A stretch of DNA of 47,254 bases from Lachnospiraceae bacterium (GTDB lineage: Bacteria > Bacillota > Clostridia > Lachnospirales > Lachnospiraceae), in assembly GCA_900767585.1 (NCBI GenBank), contig CAAFZP010000008.1, positions 1 through 47,254 of the forward strand, written 5' to 3'. Under the pieces are notes generated by a model. That model was not told the DNA's origin and searched no databases. It saw only the letters and a list, made by a program, of their open reading frames with translations. Below are positions 35,313 to 44,154 of this stretch, piece after piece. Position numbers and translations under genes: made by a program. Numbering within the stretch: the stretch's first letter is position 1; each line of letters starts with the position of its first letter.

Positions 35313-36101
35313 ATGAATTATTTTTTATATGCAGTAATATATATATTGGTATTTTTGATGGGTGTGACAGTGTTTTCGTACCTGAATCTGGTTATCGAGC
35401 GGCTTCCGAAGAAAGAGAAGCTGACGATCCGTCATTCACATTGTAAGCAGTGTGATCACGAGCAGACATGGAAGGATGTCATCCCGATTTTTTCACGGAT
35501 CCGGTATCAGAACCGCTGCAAATACTGTGGTTCTAAGCTTCCGAACCGCCCTCTTATCATCGAGCTGGTCGGCGGTGCATTTGCAGTATTTTCTGTTGCG
35601 ATGTACGGAATTCATCTGTCTGCGCTGTTGTTCTTCCTTGTGATCTGTGACCTGATTGTGATCACGATGATTGATGCGGACACACAGGAGATTCCGCCCC
35701 AGTTGAACGTAATCCTGCTGTTGCTCGGTATTCCTGCCATCTGGGTACTGCCGGGGCCGACGATCGTAGAGCGTATCATCGGGCTTTTTGCAATCAGCGT
35801 GCCGATGTTTGTGTTGATGTTATTCAATGGATTTGGCGGCGGTGATGTGAAGATGATGTTCGCAGCCGGATTCCTGCTTGGCTGGAAGGGCGTAGTTGCT
35901 GCGTTCTTCGTTGGAATCATTGTCGGCGGTGCGTACGCAATCTATCTGCTGGCAAGCAAGAAGAAGGGAAGAAAAGAACATTTCGCATTCGGACCGTTTC
36001 TTGCATTCGGCGTGCTTGTGGCACTGACACAGAATCTGGGAGACACAATGATTTCCATGTATATTGATTATGTGAAGAGCATGATGACTTCAACATATTA
36101 A
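35313..36101 (+). CDS. pilD: Type IV prepilin peptidase / N-methylase (A24 family)
   Basis: Inner-membrane aspartic protease that cuts prepilin leaders after the -1 glycine and usually methylates the new N-terminus. 262 residues with about eight helices. The cytoplasmic loop has both zinc-binding pairs, CKQC (about 44-47) and CKYC (about 69-72). The catalytic aspartates are in MIDADTQEIP (about 119-127) and GFGGGDVKMM (about 173-182). All residues needed are present. It is embedded in the pilus operon after three prepilin-like genes and the giant prepilin, its predicted substrates. Confidence 0.96.
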   Translation: MNYFLYAVIYILVFLMGVTVFSYLNLVIERLPKKEKLTIRHSHCKQCDHEQTWKDVIPIFSRIRYQNRCKYCGSKLPNRPLIIELVGGAFAVFSVAMYGIHLSALLFFLVICDLIVITMIDADTQEIPPQLNVILLLLGIPAIWVLPGPTIVERIIGLFAISVPMFVLMLFNGFGGGDVKMMFAAGFLLGWKGVVAAFFVGIIVGGAYAIYLLASKKKGRKEHFAFGPFLAFGVLVALTQNLGDTMISMYIDYVKSMMTSTY

Positions 36102-36146
36102 AAGAAAAAACATGTCTGAACTTGAGATAAAAAGGAGGAAACGTCC

Positions 36147-37346
36147 TTGGTCACTTACAAATACAGAGCGCAGGATGAAAACGGGAAGATGATTTCCGGT
36201 ACGATGCAGGCAACGGATGAGCTTGATCTGCATGCGCGCTTAAAACAGGAAAATAAATATCTGATCCAGGCGAAGGCACAGATCGAAAAAAACGGTATGC
36301 GGAGATTGAAATCCAATGTTGTTTCCGATTTTGCAAAAAATATCGGAGAACTGCTTGGCGCTGGTGTGTCACTTGTCAAGGCGCTCCGTATCATATCTGA
36401 AGATGAGTCCATCAAGCCGAAGGAGCGGGAAGTATACGCCGGGCTTTTGAAACAGGTGCGCTCGGGTATTCCGCTTTCGGATGCGATGCTCGAAAGCGGC
36501 GATGCATTTCCACCACTGTTTATCAACATGATTAAAAGTGCGGAGAGCAGTGGAAGCATGGACAAGATCGCCCTGCAGATGTCGGTGCATTATGAGAAGG
36601 AATACCGGCTGAACCAGAAGGTCAAAAGTTCCATGACGTACCCGAAGATTCTGTGCGTATTGATCGTAGTGGTGGTTGCAATCATCATGGGATATGTTAT
36701 TCCGCAGTTTAAAGATTTGTTTTCCCAGATGGATTCGCTGCCGGCTTCGACGACGATCCTGCTTGCAATCAGTAATTTTGTGAAGCATAAATGGTATGTC
36801 CTGATTATTGCAGCAGTTGTGATCTACATTTTTTCACGGGTGCTTATGGCAATCCCGGCTGTGCGCTATGCAAAAGATAAGCTGGAGTTAAAACTTCCGG
36901 TGATTGGCAAGCTGCGGAAAGTCATCTATACTGCCCGGTTTGCGCGTACGTTATCAAGCCTTTATTCGGCAGGTATCTCAATCATCAACTGCCTGCAGAT
37001 TGCCAGAAATACGATTGGAAATTCTTATATAGAGCGGCAGTTTGACCGGGTAATCGCGGATGTGCGTGCCGGTATGAACTTGAGTGAAAGTATCGATAAG
37101 GTCGATGGGTTTACAAAGAAATTATCTTCATCGGTCGCTGTCGGTGAGGAGACAGGTGCGCTCGATACGATGCTTGTATCGATTGCAAACCAGATGGAAT
37201 ATGATTCGGAAGTGGCAATGAATAAGCTGGTTTCGTATCTGGAGCCTGCGATGATTGTTGTGATGGCTGCAGTGGTCGGATTTGTAATTATTTCCGTAAT
37301 CCAGCCGATTTACGGCTCATATGCGACGATTGCGAATTCGTATTAA
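36147..37346 (+). CDS. pilC: Type IV pilus inner-membrane platform protein PilC
   Basis: GspF/PilC-family platform on which PilB acts to add pilin subunits. 399 residues with two tandem GspF domains (about 70-190 and 265-390) and three membrane helices. Blocks: FAKNIGELLGAGVSLVKALR and the repeat FARTLSSLYSAGISIINCL, VGEETGALDTML and the C-terminal helix before IQPIYGSY. The start codon is TTG at 36147, fixed by AAAGGAGGA seven bases upstream and the normal N-terminus V-T-Y-K-Y-R-A. Confidence 0.96.
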   Translation: MVTYKYRAQDENGKMISGTMQATDELDLHARLKQENKYLIQAKAQIEKNGMRRLKSNVVSDFAKNIGELLGAGVSLVKALRIISEDESIKPKEREVYAGLLKQVRSGIPLSDAMLESGDAFPPLFINMIKSAESSGSMDKIALQMSVHYEKEYRLNQKVKSSMTYPKILCVLIVVVVAIIMGYVIPQFKDLFSQMDSLPASTTILLAISNFVKHKWYVLIIAAVVIYIFSRVLMAIPAVRYAKDKLELKLPVIGKLRKVIYTARFARTLSSLYSAGISIINCLQIARNTIGNSYIERQFDRVIADVRAGMNLSESIDKVDGFTKKLSSSVAVGEETGALDTMLVSIANQMEYDSEVAMNKLVSYLEPAMIVVMAAVVGFVIISVIQPIYGSYATIANSY

Positions 37347-37387
37347 ACAAGAGACAACAAACCTATTACAGGAAGGAGAATATACAT

Positions 37388-39055
37388 ATGAGTACAGTCA
37401 TTTATCTGGCAAACCAGCAGATACAAGTGATTACCGGTACTCCAGGAAATCGTAAGATTTCTGTCGCGCAATGTTATACAGAGGATGCGCCGGATGGATG
37501 CATCATCAATGGTATGATCATGGATACAGATGCGTTTGTGAGTTTTATGCAGAATTTTTGGAAGACACACAACCTTCCGGCAAAGGATGTAACCCTGGTC
37601 ATCAATTCGACGAAGTTTATCGGTAAAAATATTGAGATGCCTTTGCTTAACCTGAAGAAAACGGAAGAGTTCATCAACCGTGAGTTCACGGATATCAAGC
37701 AGGGTGAGGATTATATCTGCGGATATCTCCCAATCAGTCAGAACAAGACAACAAAGAAAATCTATGCCGAGATTATCACAACGGACTTTGTCAAGGATTA
37801 TATGGACATCTTTGCAGAAATCGGTGTGAAAGTGAAGGCTGTGTATTCCGGTGAGAGCAGTCTGATCCGTCTGACCGCATTGACAGCGGCACAGCAGTAC
37901 AAGACATTTGTCCTGCAGATCGCAGACCGCATGACGATTACGACGATCCTCTGGGTAAACGGAGAATTTTACTATTTCAACAGTGCCCGTTGCTTCCACG
38001 ATCAGGGAACCGAGGATTATGCGCAGGATATCGCGCGTTCGGTCAGCCAGATCCGACAGTTCATGCAGGCAAACCAGTTGGATTATCCGATTGAGGCGGT
38101 TTTGCTTGCGGGGATAAATCCGCAGGATCTGCCATTATATCAGAATGCCATCTCGCAGCTCGAAATCTATGCACGGGTGGAGGTATTTGCAGATGCACAT
38201 ATCACAAGTGCGGGCGTGGATGTGCAGACCCATTTTCACGCAATCAGTGGATTGGTTACAGGAGCCGGAAAAAATGGCAGACAGAATTTCCTGGAAGGGT
38301 ATCAATCCGGAAAGAAAAAGGAGACAGATGGCGGAGGTGTTGGCAAGGGATTTCTTGCGATCTTAATCAGTCTGGCTGTGATGCTTGTGGGACTGGCTGT
38401 GTGTATTACCGTGCGCACGCTCAAGAAACAGGAGCTTTCAAAACTGAAAGAGTACAATGAATCACCGGCGACAATCATGGATGTTGCGCGGTACGATGTG
38501 TTGTTGTCCCAGACAAGCTACCTGAATAACCAATACAATGCGATTGCGGGTGTGAATAAGAATCTGTATACGTATCCGGTTTGCAACGAAGAAATCATGG
38601 ATATTGTGAATCGGTGTGCAAAAGGATATGCAACCGTTACATTTGAATCATTCGACGCAGATACCGGTTCGCTTGCGATGACTGCTCGCTCGGATACGGT
38701 TGACAACATCAACGTATTCATACGAAATCTGTGCAACGAGGATATTTTTAACGATGTCGATTATACAGGTTATTCCTTTGTGGAATCGGATAATCTGTGG
38801 GATATCCATGTGACATGTACATTGGCAGAATCAGCAGGGCGCCACACAGATACGGATGCACAGCCTGAGGAGGAGACGGCGCCTGAGGCGGAGACAGCAC
38901 CTGAGGCGGATGAGATTGGATTGCGTCCGGATGGCGGAACGTGGGTGTCGGAAGCACAGACTGGTGACGGAAAGCGGCTGGCGGATGTACAGACTGGTAG
39001 CACCGGATTGCCTGACGCATATGGCAGAAGTATAGAACAGGAGGGATTGGTATGA
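37388..39055 (+). CDS. PilM-PilN fusion, type IV pilus alignment protein
   Basis: 555 residues that join two proteins usually encoded separately. Residues 1-305 are a PilM-like actin-fold domain, starting STVIYLANQQIQVITG, with the family-type segments VTLVINSTKFIGK and AEIITTDFVKDYMDIFAEIGV. A membrane helix follows at about 321-342, then a PilN-like extracytoplasmic coiled coil and small alpha/beta domain (TSYLNNQYNAIAGVN to about 480). The tail is Glu/Thr/Ala-rich. PilM binds the PilN N-terminus in known systems, so fusion would lock that contact. An AGGAAGGAG site precedes the ATG. It overlaps the PilO-like gene by four bases. Confidence 0.85.
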   Translation: MSTVIYLANQQIQVITGTPGNRKISVAQCYTEDAPDGCIINGMIMDTDAFVSFMQNFWKTHNLPAKDVTLVINSTKFIGKNIEMPLLNLKKTEEFINREFTDIKQGEDYICGYLPISQNKTTKKIYAEIITTDFVKDYMDIFAEIGVKVKAVYSGESSLIRLTALTAAQQYKTFVLQIADRMTITTILWVNGEFYYFNSARCFHDQGTEDYAQDIARSVSQIRQFMQANQLDYPIEAVLLAGINPQDLPLYQNAISQLEIYARVEVFADAHITSAGVDVQTHFHAISGLVTGAGKNGRQNFLEGYQSGKKKETDGGGVGKGFLAILISLAVMLVGLAVCITVRTLKKQELSKLKEYNESPATIMDVARYDVLLSQTSYLNNQYNAIAGVNKNLYTYPVCNEEIMDIVNRCAKGYATVTFESFDADTGSLAMTARSDTVDNINVFIRNLCNEDIFNDVDYTGYSFVESDNLWDIHVTCTLAESAGRHTDTDAQPEEETAPEAETAPEADEIGLRPDGGTWVSEAQTGDGKRLADVQTGSTGLPDAYGRSIEQEGLV

Positions 39056-39849
39056 AATTGGAAATGACACAAAAAGACAAAAACCTCCTGATTATGTTGT
39101 CCATCTTTGTAATCGTTGTCTGCATCGGTTACTGGGGAATCTACCCGGTCGTAAAGGGGATTATCAAGACAGACAAAGAAATGGACAAGCAGGTGGAGCT
39201 GCAGAGCGAAAATGAGATGAAACTCGTGCAGGTTCCGATGCTAGAGGCGGACAATGCGTCGATGAATGAGAAAATCCAGACGGTGCGGAAATCATTTTTC
39301 CCAATGATGGATAGTTCGGCAGTAGATAAATATTTTACAGGGTTAGTGCTTGGGTATAATCTCGAATCATATGACCTTTCTATCGAGATGCCGAAGGATG
39401 AGACGACGCTCCAGCCATATGTATATTCCAAACGTGCGCAGGCACTTGAAAATGAGGATTCCGATGGGACAACGGAAGAGCCGCAGGGCGCAAAAGCAGA
39501 GCGTGCAGAGATTGATGCAGCAGAAGAAAGTGGCGGTATGTCCGATGATTCAGACAGCGCGGATGTTGATTTTGGGTTAGCAGATGCGGAACCGGTCACG
39601 ACAGGCATTTACAATGCAACTGTGACGATGCGGCTTGGCGGCGACGAGAAGAATCTGCAGCAGTTGATTGAAGATCTGTCGAACAGCGAAAAAAAAATCC
39701 GGGTATGTAATTATTCCTGGTCCGAAGAGCGGAGCGTATCCAACCTGACCGAGGACGGAGAATACGATATCGATGTCCAGCGTGTGCTGACAATCACATT
39801 GGAGATTTACATGTACAAGGAGGTGCCGGACGATGGAGATGCGGAGTAA
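39052..39849 (+). CDS. PilO-like type IV pilus alignment protein
   Basis: 265 residues: a short cytoplasmic N-terminus, one membrane helix (about 12-32, LLIMLSIFVIVVCIGYWGIY), a coiled coil with K/E/Q (about 35-80) and a C-terminal ferredoxin-like domain interrupted by an acidic linker (about 130-180). The topology and the position after PilM-N identify it as PilO/GspM-like even though sequence similarity is low. It would pair with the PilN half of the preceding protein. It shares ATGA with the fusion gene and overlaps pilB by 17 bases, so the three are coupled. Confidence 0.78.
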   Translation: MKLEMTQKDKNLLIMLSIFVIVVCIGYWGIYPVVKGIIKTDKEMDKQVELQSENEMKLVQVPMLEADNASMNEKIQTVRKSFFPMMDSSAVDKYFTGLVLGYNLESYDLSIEMPKDETTLQPYVYSKRAQALENEDSDGTTEEPQGAKAERAEIDAAEESGGMSDDSDSADVDFGLADAEPVTTGIYNATVTMRLGGDEKNLQQLIEDLSNSEKKIRVCNYSWSEERSVSNLTEDGEYDIDVQRVLTITLEIYMYKEVPDDGDAE

Positions 39850-41518
39850 CAAAAATATTCGAATCGGTGATGTGTTGCAGGAGCTTGGTTACATCAACGA
39901 GGATCAGATCAATCAGGCGGTTGCCTACCAAAAGGTAAACAAAGGTGTCCGTCTGGGCGCGGCGCTGATTGCACTTGGGTTTATCTCCGAGAAACAGATG
40001 TTGGAGGCGCTTGGTAAGCGACTGAATTATGAGGTTGTCAATATCTCAGATTTGTCTGTGGATGTGAAGGCCGTGGAGATGATTCCGCGTGTCCTTGCCG
40101 AGAAATACAACATGATGGGATACAAGGTTGAGGATACGATGTATTATCTCCTTGTGGACGATCCGCTGAACTTCTATGGAATTGAGGATATCCGGCAGAT
40201 CGTTGGACGGGAAGTGCATATTTCCCTGTGTGAGAAAGCACCGCTGGAAAATTCCATCCAGTATTATTATTCCGAAGTGTCTGCGCGACAGGCGGCACAG
40301 AAGGCGTCCGCAAACACAACGCAGACGAGTGAGGTTATGGAGATCAGCGTGGAAGAGGGCGATGATGATACGCCAATCATCAACCTGTTCAACAGCCTGC
40401 TTGTCCGTGCGTATAACTCAAATGCATCCGATATCCATATCGAACCATTTGAGAACCATACAAGTGTGCGCATGCGTATGGATGGTGTTATCTGTGATTT
40501 CATGACACTGCAGAAAAATATTCATAATTCCCTGATTGCACGTATTAAGATCCTCGGTGATCTCGATATTGCAGAGCGGAGAATCCCGCAGGACGGACAT
40601 TTCCGTATCAATATCGAGGGTGTGAACCTGAATGTCCGTGTATCTGTGATTCCGACAGTATTTGGTGAGAAGGCAGTTTTGAGACTTCTTGCTTCCGCCG
40701 GATCCATCGATCATATGGGAACCTTCGGCATGACAGACCGGAACTACAAGCTTGTCATGCGCATGCTGCAGTCACCGAATGGTATCATATATCTGACCGG
40801 ACCGACTGGCTCCGGTAAATCAACGACACTGTACATGATTCTCGAAGAGCTTGCAAAGCGTAGTGTAAATATCTCGACCATCGAAGATCCGGTTGAGAAG
40901 AATGTGGCGAAGCTCAATCAGATGCAGGTAAACAATACTGCGGGACTGACCTTCGAGGTTGGACTTCGTGCCCTGCTTCGTCAGGATCCGGATATCATCA
41001 TGGTTGGTGAGACGCGTGACGCAGAGACGGCATCGATTTCTGTCCGTGCCGCAATTACCGGACATCTGGTGCTTTCTACGTTACATACGAACGATGCGGC
41101 ATCTTCGGTTGTCCGACTCGCGGATATGGGAGTGGAACCGTATATGATCGCCAGCTCTCTGGTAGGCATTGTGGCACAGCGACTCGTGCGTAAGGTCTGT
41201 CCGTTCTGCGGCGAATGGGGACCGATGACCGAGCAGGAGGAAGCAATTGCGGGTGTACATTTCCCACAGATCAAGCATGCCAAGGGCTGCAGACAGTGTA
41301 ACAATACGGGCTATAAGGGACGTATCTCTATTCATGAGATTCTGATGATCGACAAGAAAGTGCGCGAGATGATTACGAATGGCGCTTCGGTAGAGGCTAT
41401 CAAGGAATATGCGGTGCAGGAACAGGGCATGAGCACCTTGAAGAAGAGCGCACTTGAACTTGTGGAAAATGGTACGACGACGGTGGATGAGCTGTTGCGC
41501 GTGTCTTATTATGAGTAG
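39833..41518 (+). CDS. pilB: Type IV pilus assembly ATPase PilB
   Basis: Hexameric ATPase that powers pilus extension. 561 residues. An N-terminal MshEN domain (about 8-150, two RLGAALIALGFISEKQML-type repeats, possible cyclic-di-GMP binding) precedes the GspE core: N2 domain with SDIHIEP, Walker A GPTGSGKSTT at about 323-332, Asp box IEDPVE, Walker B DPDIIMVGE (about 384-392), His box GHLVLSTLHTND, and a tetracysteine zinc site (CPFC and CRQC, about 455-490). ATG 39833 has AAGGAGGT eight bases upstream, inside the end of the PilO-like gene. It is the last gene before the 113-bp repeat array. Confidence 0.97.
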   Translation: MEMRSNKNIRIGDVLQELGYINEDQINQAVAYQKVNKGVRLGAALIALGFISEKQMLEALGKRLNYEVVNISDLSVDVKAVEMIPRVLAEKYNMMGYKVEDTMYYLLVDDPLNFYGIEDIRQIVGREVHISLCEKAPLENSIQYYYSEVSARQAAQKASANTTQTSEVMEISVEEGDDDTPIINLFNSLLVRAYNSNASDIHIEPFENHTSVRMRMDGVICDFMTLQKNIHNSLIARIKILGDLDIAERRIPQDGHFRINIEGVNLNVRVSVIPTVFGEKAVLRLLASAGSIDHMGTFGMTDRNYKLVMRMLQSPNGIIYLTGPTGSGKSTTLYMILEELAKRSVNISTIEDPVEKNVAKLNQMQVNNTAGLTFEVGLRALLRQDPDIIMVGETRDAETASISVRAAITGHLVLSTLHTNDAASSVVRLADMGVEPYMIASSLVGIVAQRLVRKVCPFCGEWGPMTEQEEAIAGVHFPQIKHAKGCRQCNNTGYKGRISIHEILMIDKKVREMITNGASVEAIKEYAVQEQGMSTLKKSALELVENGTTTVDELLRVSYYE

Positions 41519-41561
41519 GATGAGAACGGGAAAATTGTATGATTGAAGCACATATATAGAA

Positions 41562-42153
41562 AGTTTTTTTGAATAGGAAAGCAAGCTGGAAAAACACAAA
41601 CCGGAAGCTGAATGGCAGGTAGATAAGGGAAAAGTGTGTGAAAAGGCGAGAATTGAAGGCAAAAAACACACGGCATGTGCTTTTTGAAAGAAAAGCAAGC
41701 AGAAAAACACAAACCGGAAGCTGATCGGCAAGTAGATAAGGGAAAAGTGTGTATAAAAGCGAGAATTGAAGTCAGAAAACACATGGCATGTGCTTTTTGA
41801 AAGAAATGCAGGCAAAAAAACACAAACCGGAAGCTGATTGACAGGTAGATAAGAGAAAAGTGTGTATAAAAGCGAGAATTGAAGTCAGAAAACACACGGC
41901 ATGTTTTTTTGAAGAGGAAAGCAAGCAAAAAAACACAAACCGGAAGCTGATTGACAGGTAGAGAAGGGAAAAGTGTGTGAAAAGGCGAGAATAGAAGTCA
42001 GAAAACACACGGCATGTGTGAGGAGGGCGCATATGTGCGAAGCACATATTTAGGATGCACCCGACGATATACCACAGAGCGAAAGCGATGTGGTGACACC
42101 AGAGGAAGAGAAAAGCAAGCAGAAAAACACAAACCGGAAGCTGACAGCGAGCA
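41562..42153. repeat. 113-bp tandem repeat array A (four units plus a fifth after an insertion)
   Basis: The core ACCGGAAGCTGA recurs with CCGG at 41601, 41714, 41827 and 41940, exactly 113 bases apart, and again at 42134 after an 81-base insertion. Each unit contains, in order, AAAACACAAACCGGAAGCT, AAAAGTGTGT, GCGAGAATTGAAG, AAAACACACGGCATGTG and GAAAGCAAGC. GTGTGT can pair with ACACAC inside a unit, and CACA with TGTG in the CGGCATGTG segment. 113 is not a multiple of three and no frame is kept, so it is non-coding. It fills the 711-base gap between pilB and pilT. Confidence 0.92.
42019..42105 (+). ncRNA. Candidate structured RNA segment inserted in repeat array A
   Basis: This is the insertion that breaks the 113-bp register. 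ATATGTGC (42031-42038), loop GAA, GCACATAT (42042-42049) is enclosed by GGGCGC (42025-42030) against GCACCC (42057-42062) with one mismatch. Then ACCACA (42071-42076) and TGTGGT (42089-42094) enclose GA-GC-GAAA-GC-GA, that is a GAAA tetraloop on two G-C pairs flanked by tandem G-A mismatches. GGTG-A-CACC follows at 42092-42100. The tetraloop with sheared-type G-A pairs points to plus-strand RNA. Transcription is not shown. Confidence 0.4.
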
Positions 42154-42229
42154 GAAGAAAAAATAAGTAAAAATTATGATAAAAAAACATAATAAAAAGA
42201 TTAAATAATATGAGAGGAGGTCGATATAT

Positions 42230-43276
42230 ATGATGATAGATCAGATGATTATGGAAGCGCGTTCGATGGGATGCTCGGATATTCATATCACGGTAGGTAT
42301 GCCACTTATGTATCGAATCAATGGTCGCTTGCAGAATGCACCGACCAATCCAAGTGACGGAGAAATCATTGCGATGCTCGCAGAGCTTCTGACTGATGAA
42401 CAGCGGGAGAATCTTGAGCGGGGCATAGATGCGGATTTTGCGATTCGTACCCCGGATGGCAATCGCCAGCGTGTGAATGTATTTAAGCAGGATGGTAAGA
42501 TGGCGGCGACAATCCGTCTCCTGAATTCTTCGATTCCGTCGATGGAGATGCTTGGACTTCCAAGCGTGCTTCGGGAACTGGCAGATAAGCCGCGAGGTAT
42601 GATTCTTGTTACAGGACCGACCGGTTCCGGTAAATCAACCACACTTGCTTCCATGATTGATTACATCAATGCAAATCGTCCGGAACATATCATTACGATT
42701 GAAGATCCGGTTGAGTATGTATACGACAGAAAGCTAGCACTCATCCACCAGAGAGAGGTTGGCAGAGATGTCACAAACTTCGCATCCGCACTTCGAAGTG
42801 CACTCCGTGAAGATCCGGATATCATTTTGGTAGGAGAGATGCGTGATTACGAGACAATCTCGGCAGCACTGACCGCGGCAGAGACAGGACATCTGGTTAT
42901 GTCAACCCTGCATACGACAGGTGCAGCGCAGACGATTGACCGTATCATTGATGCCTGTCCGGCAGGCATGCAAAATCAGGTACGGACACAGCTTGCAAGC
43001 GTTCTAAATGGAGTTATTACCCAGTGTCTTATTCCAAATGCACGTGGAAATGGACGTGTTGTAGCGACAGAAATCTTAGTTGGTACGGATGCGGTTTGCA
43101 ACCAGATTCGTGAGAACAAATGTCACCAGCTTGGATCCCTGATGCAGTCCGGTTCATCCGTAGGTATGCATACATTAAATGGTGATTTGTCCCGCCTGGT
43201 TCAGAGCGGTATGATCAACCGTCAGATGGCTTACAAATATTCGAATGACGTTGCAGAGCTTGACCAGTATTTGTAA
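42230..43276 (+). CDS. pilT: Type IV pilus retraction ATPase PilT
   Basis: Hexameric ATPase that depolymerises the pilus for twitching and DNA or surface pulling. 348 residues, normal for PilT. SDIHITVGMPLMYRINGRL at the N-terminus, Walker A GPTGSGKSTT (about 129-138), IEDPVEYVY, Walker B DPDIILVGEMRD and GHLVMSTLHTTGAAQTIDRI are all conserved. The C-terminal AIRNLIRE-type motif appears as VCNQIRENKCHQL, altered but recognisable. GAGAGGAGGT stands eight bases before ATG 42230. It is separated from pilB by the repeat array, so it probably has its own transcription start or depends on read-through across the repeats. Confidence 0.96.
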   Translation: MMIDQMIMEARSMGCSDIHITVGMPLMYRINGRLQNAPTNPSDGEIIAMLAELLTDEQRENLERGIDADFAIRTPDGNRQRVNVFKQDGKMAATIRLLNSSIPSMEMLGLPSVLRELADKPRGMILVTGPTGSGKSTTLASMIDYINANRPEHIITIEDPVEYVYDRKLALIHQREVGRDVTNFASALRSALREDPDIILVGEMRDYETISAALTAAETGHLVMSTLHTTGAAQTIDRIIDACPAGMQNQVRTQLASVLNGVITQCLIPNARGNGRVVATEILVGTDAVCNQIRENKCHQLGSLMQSGSSVGMHTLNGDLSRLVQSGMINRQMAYKYSNDVAELDQYL

Positions 43277-43488
43277 AAAAAGGGTGCGTAACTTAATCTA
43301 TGGCAAATGATTGGAAATGATACAGATTGACCAATAGTTACAAAATAGGTTAAGTATCCGGTTGCAGATTCCGATTTAAATAATATAGATTTTTTGAAAA
43401 GAATAGCAATGTAGAAAATGTAATGGATAAATGCATTCTAAAAGGTAAAAAATATCACTAGAAATTCCCTCGAAAAAGGGAGAAAAAA
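43277..43488. other. AT-rich spacer between pilT and the pilA promoter
   Basis: No gene. A short inverted pair TCCCT/AGGGA (about 43466-43482, loop CGAAAA) lies just upstream of the pilA -35 and could be a weak terminator for pilT or a leader element. Nothing else is recognised. Confidence 0.4.
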
Positions 43489-43518
43489 GTTGATAGTAAT
43501 AGCAAATTTTGCTATACT
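43489..43518 (+). promoter_or_regulatory. Predicted pilA promoter
   Basis: TTGATA at 43489-43494, an 18-base spacer and TATACT at 43513-43518, about 50 bases before the pilA start. A separate strong promoter for the major pilin is usual. Confidence 0.65.
43499..43515. promoter_or_regulatory. 17-bp palindrome over the pilA promoter, candidate operator
   Basis: ATAGCAAA-T-TTTGCTAT is a perfect inverted repeat (8-bp arms, one central base) lying in the spacer and reaching the -10 of the pilA promoter. A dimeric repressor bound here would block RNA polymerase. The regulator is unknown. Confidence 0.5.
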
Positions 43519-43570
43519 TTATAAAGATTTTTCATATCAAGAAAACAAAAAGACTAAGGAGGAAATGATT

Positions 43571-44065
43571 ATGAAAAAAATGAAAGAAAACAAAGGTTTT
43601 ACTTTGGTAGAGCTGATTGTTGTTATCGTAATTCTCGCAATTTTGGCAGCAATCCTCGTACCAGCATTGCTTGGTTATATTGACAGAGCAAAGGGACAGC
43701 AGATTGTATTGAATGGTAAGAGTGTACTTACAGCCGCACAGGCAGAGCTTTCAAGTGAGTATGCAAAGGGATCTAAGATTGCAGATGTGAAAATTGATGC
43801 TACATTTAAGCAAAAAGTTCTGGATACTGCAGATGTTTCAAAGTGTGAAGCAGCCATTATTAAGACTGGAAAATCAGATGCGGCTACGGATAAGAAAGGA
43901 CATGAGAATTTTACAGTAAGAGCTGTTGCGTATGAAGAAGGTGGTCAGTGGATTTATTATGTATACAAGAATGGTACTGGTTCATGGGATGCTACATTGG
44001 CTGAATTTAAAGCTGTTGATTCAGAAGCAACTATTGAATTAAAGGGATCAATTCCAACTGAGTAA
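43571..44065 (+). CDS. pilA: Major type IV pilin PilA
   Basis: 164 residues. Short leader MKKMKENKG, then FTLVELIVVIVILAILAAILVPALLGYIDRA, the classic N-terminal helix with F+1 and E+5. The globular part has two cysteine-free beta segments (FTVRAVAYEEGGQWIYYVY) and one cysteine (SKCEAA), so there is no disulfide loop. The frame is open from 43490, but AAGGAGGA at 43556-43563 fits ATG 43571 best; ATG 43565 is too close to it. It is the canonical pilin with its own promoter and, originally, a strong terminator now split by an IS element. Confidence 0.94.
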   Translation: MKKMKENKGFTLVELIVVIVILAILAAILVPALLGYIDRAKGQQIVLNGKSVLTAAQAELSSEYAKGSKIADVKIDATFKQKVLDTADVSKCEAAIIKTGKSDAATDKKGHENFTVRAVAYEEGGQWIYYVYKNGTGSWDATLAEFKAVDSEATIELKGSIPTE

Positions 44066-44076
44066 CACAGGATAAT

Positions 44077-44096
44077 AAAAAGCTTCGGACATGTTC
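44077..44096 (+). terminator. pilA terminator, left half, interrupted by the IS
   Basis: AAAAAGCTTCGGA (44077-44089) is the exact complement of TCCGAAGCTTTTT at 45634-45646 on the other side of the IS. Before insertion they formed a 13-bp stem with loop CATGT followed by a T run, a classic terminator. The TTC at 44094-44096 is the left target-site copy; the right copy is 45633-45635. Confidence 0.9.
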
Positions 44097-44124
44097 TGAT
44101 GTGACCCCCAAAAGTTAGACTTTT

Positions 44125-44152
44125 ACGAGGCGACTTAGGTCGTCTCGTTTTT
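44125..44152 (+). terminator. IS-borne terminator just inside the left end
   Basis: ACGAGGCGAC (44125-44134), loop TTAG, GTCGTCTCGT (44139-44148), a 10-bp stem with one G-T wobble, then TTTT, C, TTT. The T run is on the plus strand only, so it stops transcripts entering the IS from the pilA side. Confidence 0.8.
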
Positions 44153-44154
44153 CT

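Noticed and set aside
41509..42047. Long minus-strand frames with repeated hydrophobic peptides across repeat array A (for example 41509-41928 and 41772-42047)
   Set aside because: The 113-bp period shifts the frame at every unit, so the same DNA is read in different frames in successive units. There are no consistent ribosome binding sites. Openness is explained by the T-rich strand having few stop codons.
41562..42153. CRISPR array
   Set aside because: Units are 113 bp, contiguous and similar over their whole length, with no short repeat plus unique spacer pattern and no cas genes in the window.
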